DNA from: Acidobacteriaceae bacterium
GTDB taxonomy: Bacteria; Acidobacteriota; Terriglobia; Terriglobales; SbA1
NCBI GenBank assembly: GCA_003136335.1
Contig: PLEA01000394.1
Span: forward strand, 3,712 to 11,682
Direction of reading: 5' to 3'
DNA length: 7,971 bases
The translations under genes were made by a program, and so were the position numbers. The notes under the pieces were generated by a model. The model was given only the letters and a program-made list of their open reading frames with translations, had not been told where the DNA came from and made no database searches. Shown piece after piece: positions 5,649-7,971 of this stretch (positions are counted from its first letter, which is position 1; each line of letters starts with the position of its first letter).

Positions 5649-7724
5649 TCACATGATCGCCGTCGGCGGCGCCGGTTCGTTTGGATCTCCGGCGCTGGAA
5701 AGCGGTAACCAGATCAGCAACGCCGCCAGCAGAGCTATCACTCCCATTCCCGCAAGATACAGGGGATGTTCAAAGATTTTCGCCGACGTGATCCGCATAG
5801 ACCAGTCTGAGGCGGTTTTAAGCCATGACTGGTGGGCAAACGACATTGCGATCAGCGCCGCCCAAAGAAGCCCAAAGACCGATTCGCCAGCGATCAACCC
5901 TGATGCCGTGAGAACGCCAGCATTCTCCACCCGTGCTCTCTGTGCCTCATTGAATCCGCGACGCTTGGCCAGCCAATCTCCGAGCGCGCGGAAAACCCCG
6001 CCGATGAAGATGGCGAATGTCGTCTCGAACGGAAGATACATGCCAACCGCCACCAGCATGGGACTCTTCACCTTGAACATGATCATCGCGATGCCAAGAA
6101 GAATTCCAACTACAACCAGCGGCCAAGGCATATCGCCTCCTACGATGCCGATGGCGAGGGTGGCCATCAATCCGGCTTGAGGCGCCGAAAGCTGGCGGCT
6201 GCCGAAGCCGAATGCGGTGTCCAGTAGATAAAGAGGCCAATACATAGCCAAGCTTGCGACTACCACGGCGATCAGTTCTGCCATCTGAATCTTGCGTGGC
6301 GTACCTCCTAAGATGTAACCGACTTTGAAGTCCTGCAGCAGTTCGCCCGCTACCGAGGATGAAACACAAACTACCGCGGCAACGCCCAACACGGCCGCCA
6401 CTCCCGGCCCTCCCGAAACGCCCAGAGAGACCATAAGAAGCGCCGCAATCAGCAAAGTGGACAGGGTCAACCCGGAAACTGGATTGTTGGAAGAACCAAT
6501 AAAGCCGACGAGACTGCCCGAAACCGTGGCCATGAAGAAGCCGACAACCAGCATGACAACTGCCGCCAAAACTGCCGGCCAAACCAGACCTGATATGCGG
6601 ATGTAGAGGATGCACATGAGCACGAACATCAACCCAATTAAACCGAAGACTGCTTTTGAGCTCATGTATTGCTCGGTGCGAGAGAGCTGGGCCCGCTGGT
6701 CGGCGGTCTGGCGCAAATCCGATAATGCCCGGCCAATGCCTGCCGTGAGACTCTTTCCCATTTTGAAGAGCGTGTAAGCCGCACCCACCAGCATTCCGCC
6801 GACGGCAATAGGGCGTACCACAAACTTCCATACTGCGATCGACATGTTCGCCCAATTGTCGGGCGTATCCGCTGGAAGGTACTGCTTGATTTGCGGTCCC
6901 AGGAAAAAAATGAGCAATGGGACCATCAATCCCCAAGCCAGGACACCTCCGGCAAACTGGATCGAAGCCAGCCGCAATCCAATGATGTAACCCACCCCCA
7001 GATACGCCGGACTCACACTCGGAGCCGCAAAGGTGCTGGTCCCGCCCGCTGCCAGGATGTTTGCACTGCCCGTCGTGCCCAGACGTACTTGACTGCGTCC
7101 CAGATTGCCAACGGCAAAATGAATGTCCTTATCGGCGGCGAACAAACCAAAGCGCCCCAGCAGGTACACCACGCCGCCCACGCCGATATTCCAGAAAAGA
7201 TATTTTGCCGCCTCGGCGCCCCGCCGCCCTGCCTTATGAATTTCTGCCGCAGCGACCGACTCAGGGAAAGGCAGTTCCGGATCTTCCACCATGACGCGCC
7301 TCACTAATGAAATGAAAAGCACGCCTAGAATGCTGCCTACCATCATCAGTGCGGTCGACTTCCAGTATGCGTCGGCTGGCCGGAAGGACGGCCACGCTTT
7401 GGCGATGACAAAGGCAGGGATGGTGAAAATCGCTCCGGCAGCGAGGCCTTCTCCGATGGTGCCTGCGGTGCGAGCAATATTTTCTTCCAGCAGCGATCCC
7501 TTCCACGCCCGCATGGCCGCCATTGCGATCACGGCAGCGGGATAGGTGGCCGCAATCGTGATACCAGCCCGCAACCCTAAGTAGGCGTTCGCAGCGCCCA
7601 GCACAATCGTCAGAAAGAGTCCCAGCAGAACGGCACGCAACGTGAACTCTTTCATCTCCATGGATTCGGGCACGTACGGCACGTGCTTCTTCTTGCCGGG
7701 CACATGGGGAACTGGACTGCTCAT
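5649..7724 (-). CDS. OPT-family oligopeptide transporter
   Basis: The 691-residue inner-membrane protein matches the prokaryotic OPT transporter family, which imports small peptides; some OPT members move metal chelates instead. Family features in order are NAYLGLRAG (46-54), EDPELPFPESVAAAEIHKAG (147-166), SSNNPVSGLT (411-420) and ELLQDFKVGYILGGTPRKIQ (461-480). About 15-16 hydrophobic segments span residues 31 to 675, and the length is normal for the family. The N-terminal tail PHVPGKKKHVPYVP is hydrophilic and short. ATG 7724 has AAGGA eight bases upstream. It is the first gene of the minus-strand cluster, with a possible promoter at 7809-7838, and yggS follows after 91 nt. The downstream POT carrier belongs to an unrelated family with an overlapping substrate class. 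Peptide is the default substrate; specificity cannot be read from sequence. Confidence 0.92.
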   Translation of the reverse strand: MSSPVPHVPGKKKHVPYVPESMEMKEFTLRAVLLGLFLTIVLGAANAYLGLRAGITIAATYPAAVIAMAAMRAWKGSLLEENIARTAGTIGEGLAAGAIFTIPAFVIAKAWPSFRPADAYWKSTALMMVGSILGVLFISLVRRVMVEDPELPFPESVAAAEIHKAGRRGAEAAKYLFWNIGVGGVVYLLGRFGLFAADKDIHFAVGNLGRSQVRLGTTGSANILAAGGTSTFAAPSVSPAYLGVGYIIGLRLASIQFAGGVLAWGLMVPLLIFFLGPQIKQYLPADTPDNWANMSIAVWKFVVRPIAVGGMLVGAAYTLFKMGKSLTAGIGRALSDLRQTADQRAQLSRTEQYMSSKAVFGLIGLMFVLMCILYIRISGLVWPAVLAAVVMLVVGFFMATVSGSLVGFIGSSNNPVSGLTLSTLLIAALLMVSLGVSGGPGVAAVLGVAAVVCVSSSVAGELLQDFKVGYILGGTPRKIQMAELIAVVVASLAMYWPLYLLDTAFGFGSRQLSAPQAGLMATLAIGIVGGDMPWPLVVVGILLGIAMIMFKVKSPMLVAVGMYLPFETTFAIFIGGVFRALGDWLAKRRGFNEAQRARVENAGVLTASGLIAGESVFGLLWAALIAMSFAHQSWLKTASDWSMRITSAKIFEHPLYLAGMGVIALLAALLIWLPLSSAGDPNEPAPPTAIM

Positions 7725-7808
7725 AGGCGGAATCCTTTTAGTGCGTAGGATGAAAACAAGTCCGGTTGATTGTCCTGTCGAACTGATACGAAAACAAAGG
7801 AACGGCGC

Positions 7809-7838
7809 ACGTTAGCACGCGGCAAGCCCGCATGACAA
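7809..7838 (-). promoter_or_regulatory. Candidate promoter for the OPT-led gene cluster
   Basis: On the minus strand TTGTCA (7838-7833, 5 of 6 matches to the -35) is followed after 18 bases by TAACGT (7814-7809, 3 of 6 matches), preceded by TGC as in an extended -10. The predicted leader to ATG 7724 is about 75-80 nt. The remainder of 7725-7971 shows no other gene on either strand. Confidence 0.3.
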
Positions 7839-7948
7839 GTGAGGGCGCCGGAATTTAACTTTTCCTCTTCCATTTTCCTGGACTGACGCGTAAGCGGAAA
7901 AGATGAGGGGTCTCCGTTGGAACCTTCGTCGCAGTCAAAATCCCCACC

Positions 7949-7971
7949 CTTGTCGCAAAGAACGCGACAAG
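7949..7971. repeat. Inverted repeat at the right edge, probably cut by the window
   Basis: CTTGTCGC (7949-7956) and GCGACAAG (7964-7971) are perfect reverse complements around AAAGAAC. The left arm is preceded by CCCCACC, so the stem may continue as GGTGGGG beyond the window end. It resembles palindromic intergenic repeats I associate with Acidobacteriota genomes, from memory. As seen it has no T-tract. Confidence 0.6.

Noticed and set aside
5947..6936. 329-codon minus-strand open frame
   Set aside because: It is a different frame within the OPT gene with Arg/Gly/His-rich content. The OPT frame holds the family motifs throughout.
1..7971. CRISPR arrays, tRNA or rRNA genes, insertion sequences, toxin-antitoxin or defence genes
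   Set aside because: None was seen: no regularly spaced direct repeats of 20-40 nt, no recognisable tRNA or rRNA segment, and no transposase or integrase motifs in any plausible frame.

Overview
This 7,971-base window looks like an ordinary chromosomal stretch of a GC-rich, free-living bacterium, most likely a soil Acidobacteriota. That placement is inferred from the protein flavour (OPT transporter, DUF1624-type membrane protein, GYD-domain protein), the many intergenic palindromes and the CACnGAG-type short repeats. No rRNA, tRNA or other taxonomic marker is present. I see no insertion sequence, CRISPR array, tRNA, integrase or prophage gene.

Layout from left to right: (1) 1-371, minus strand, the first 123 codons of an M24-type Xaa-Pro peptidase, cut by the window edge. 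(2) 372-582, a divergent intergenic region with two strong palindromes and possible short-leader promoters on both sides. (3) 583-1755, plus strand, an integral membrane protein of the DUF1624/HGSNAT-like acyltransferase family. (4) 1756-1867, a convergent gap with a hairpin. (5) 1868-7724, six consecutive minus-strand genes. In transcription order they are an OPT-family oligopeptide transporter, a YggS-type PLP homeostasis protein, a YggU/DUF167 protein, a POT/PTR2-family peptide transporter, a GYD-domain protein and an AlkD-like DNA glycosylase. (6) 7725-7971, the upstream region of the OPT gene, with a candidate promoter and an inverted repeat running to the window edge.

The four genes from OPT to POT are spaced 43-91 nt apart with no obvious terminator between them, so they may be co-transcribed. 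The GYD gene appears to have its own promoter-like sequence over the POT stop codon. A clear intrinsic terminator follows it and ends only 16 nt before the AlkD-like start. Two unrelated peptide transporter families share the cluster and a prolidase-like gene lies nearby, which suggests peptide scavenging, but the link between them is inference.

I found no convincing new multi-gene system. The most useful leads are non-coding: a terminator that any upstream transcript of the AlkD-like gene must cross, a roughly 9-nt CACnGAG repeat on both sides of yggS, and several palindromes that probably belong to dispersed repeat families.
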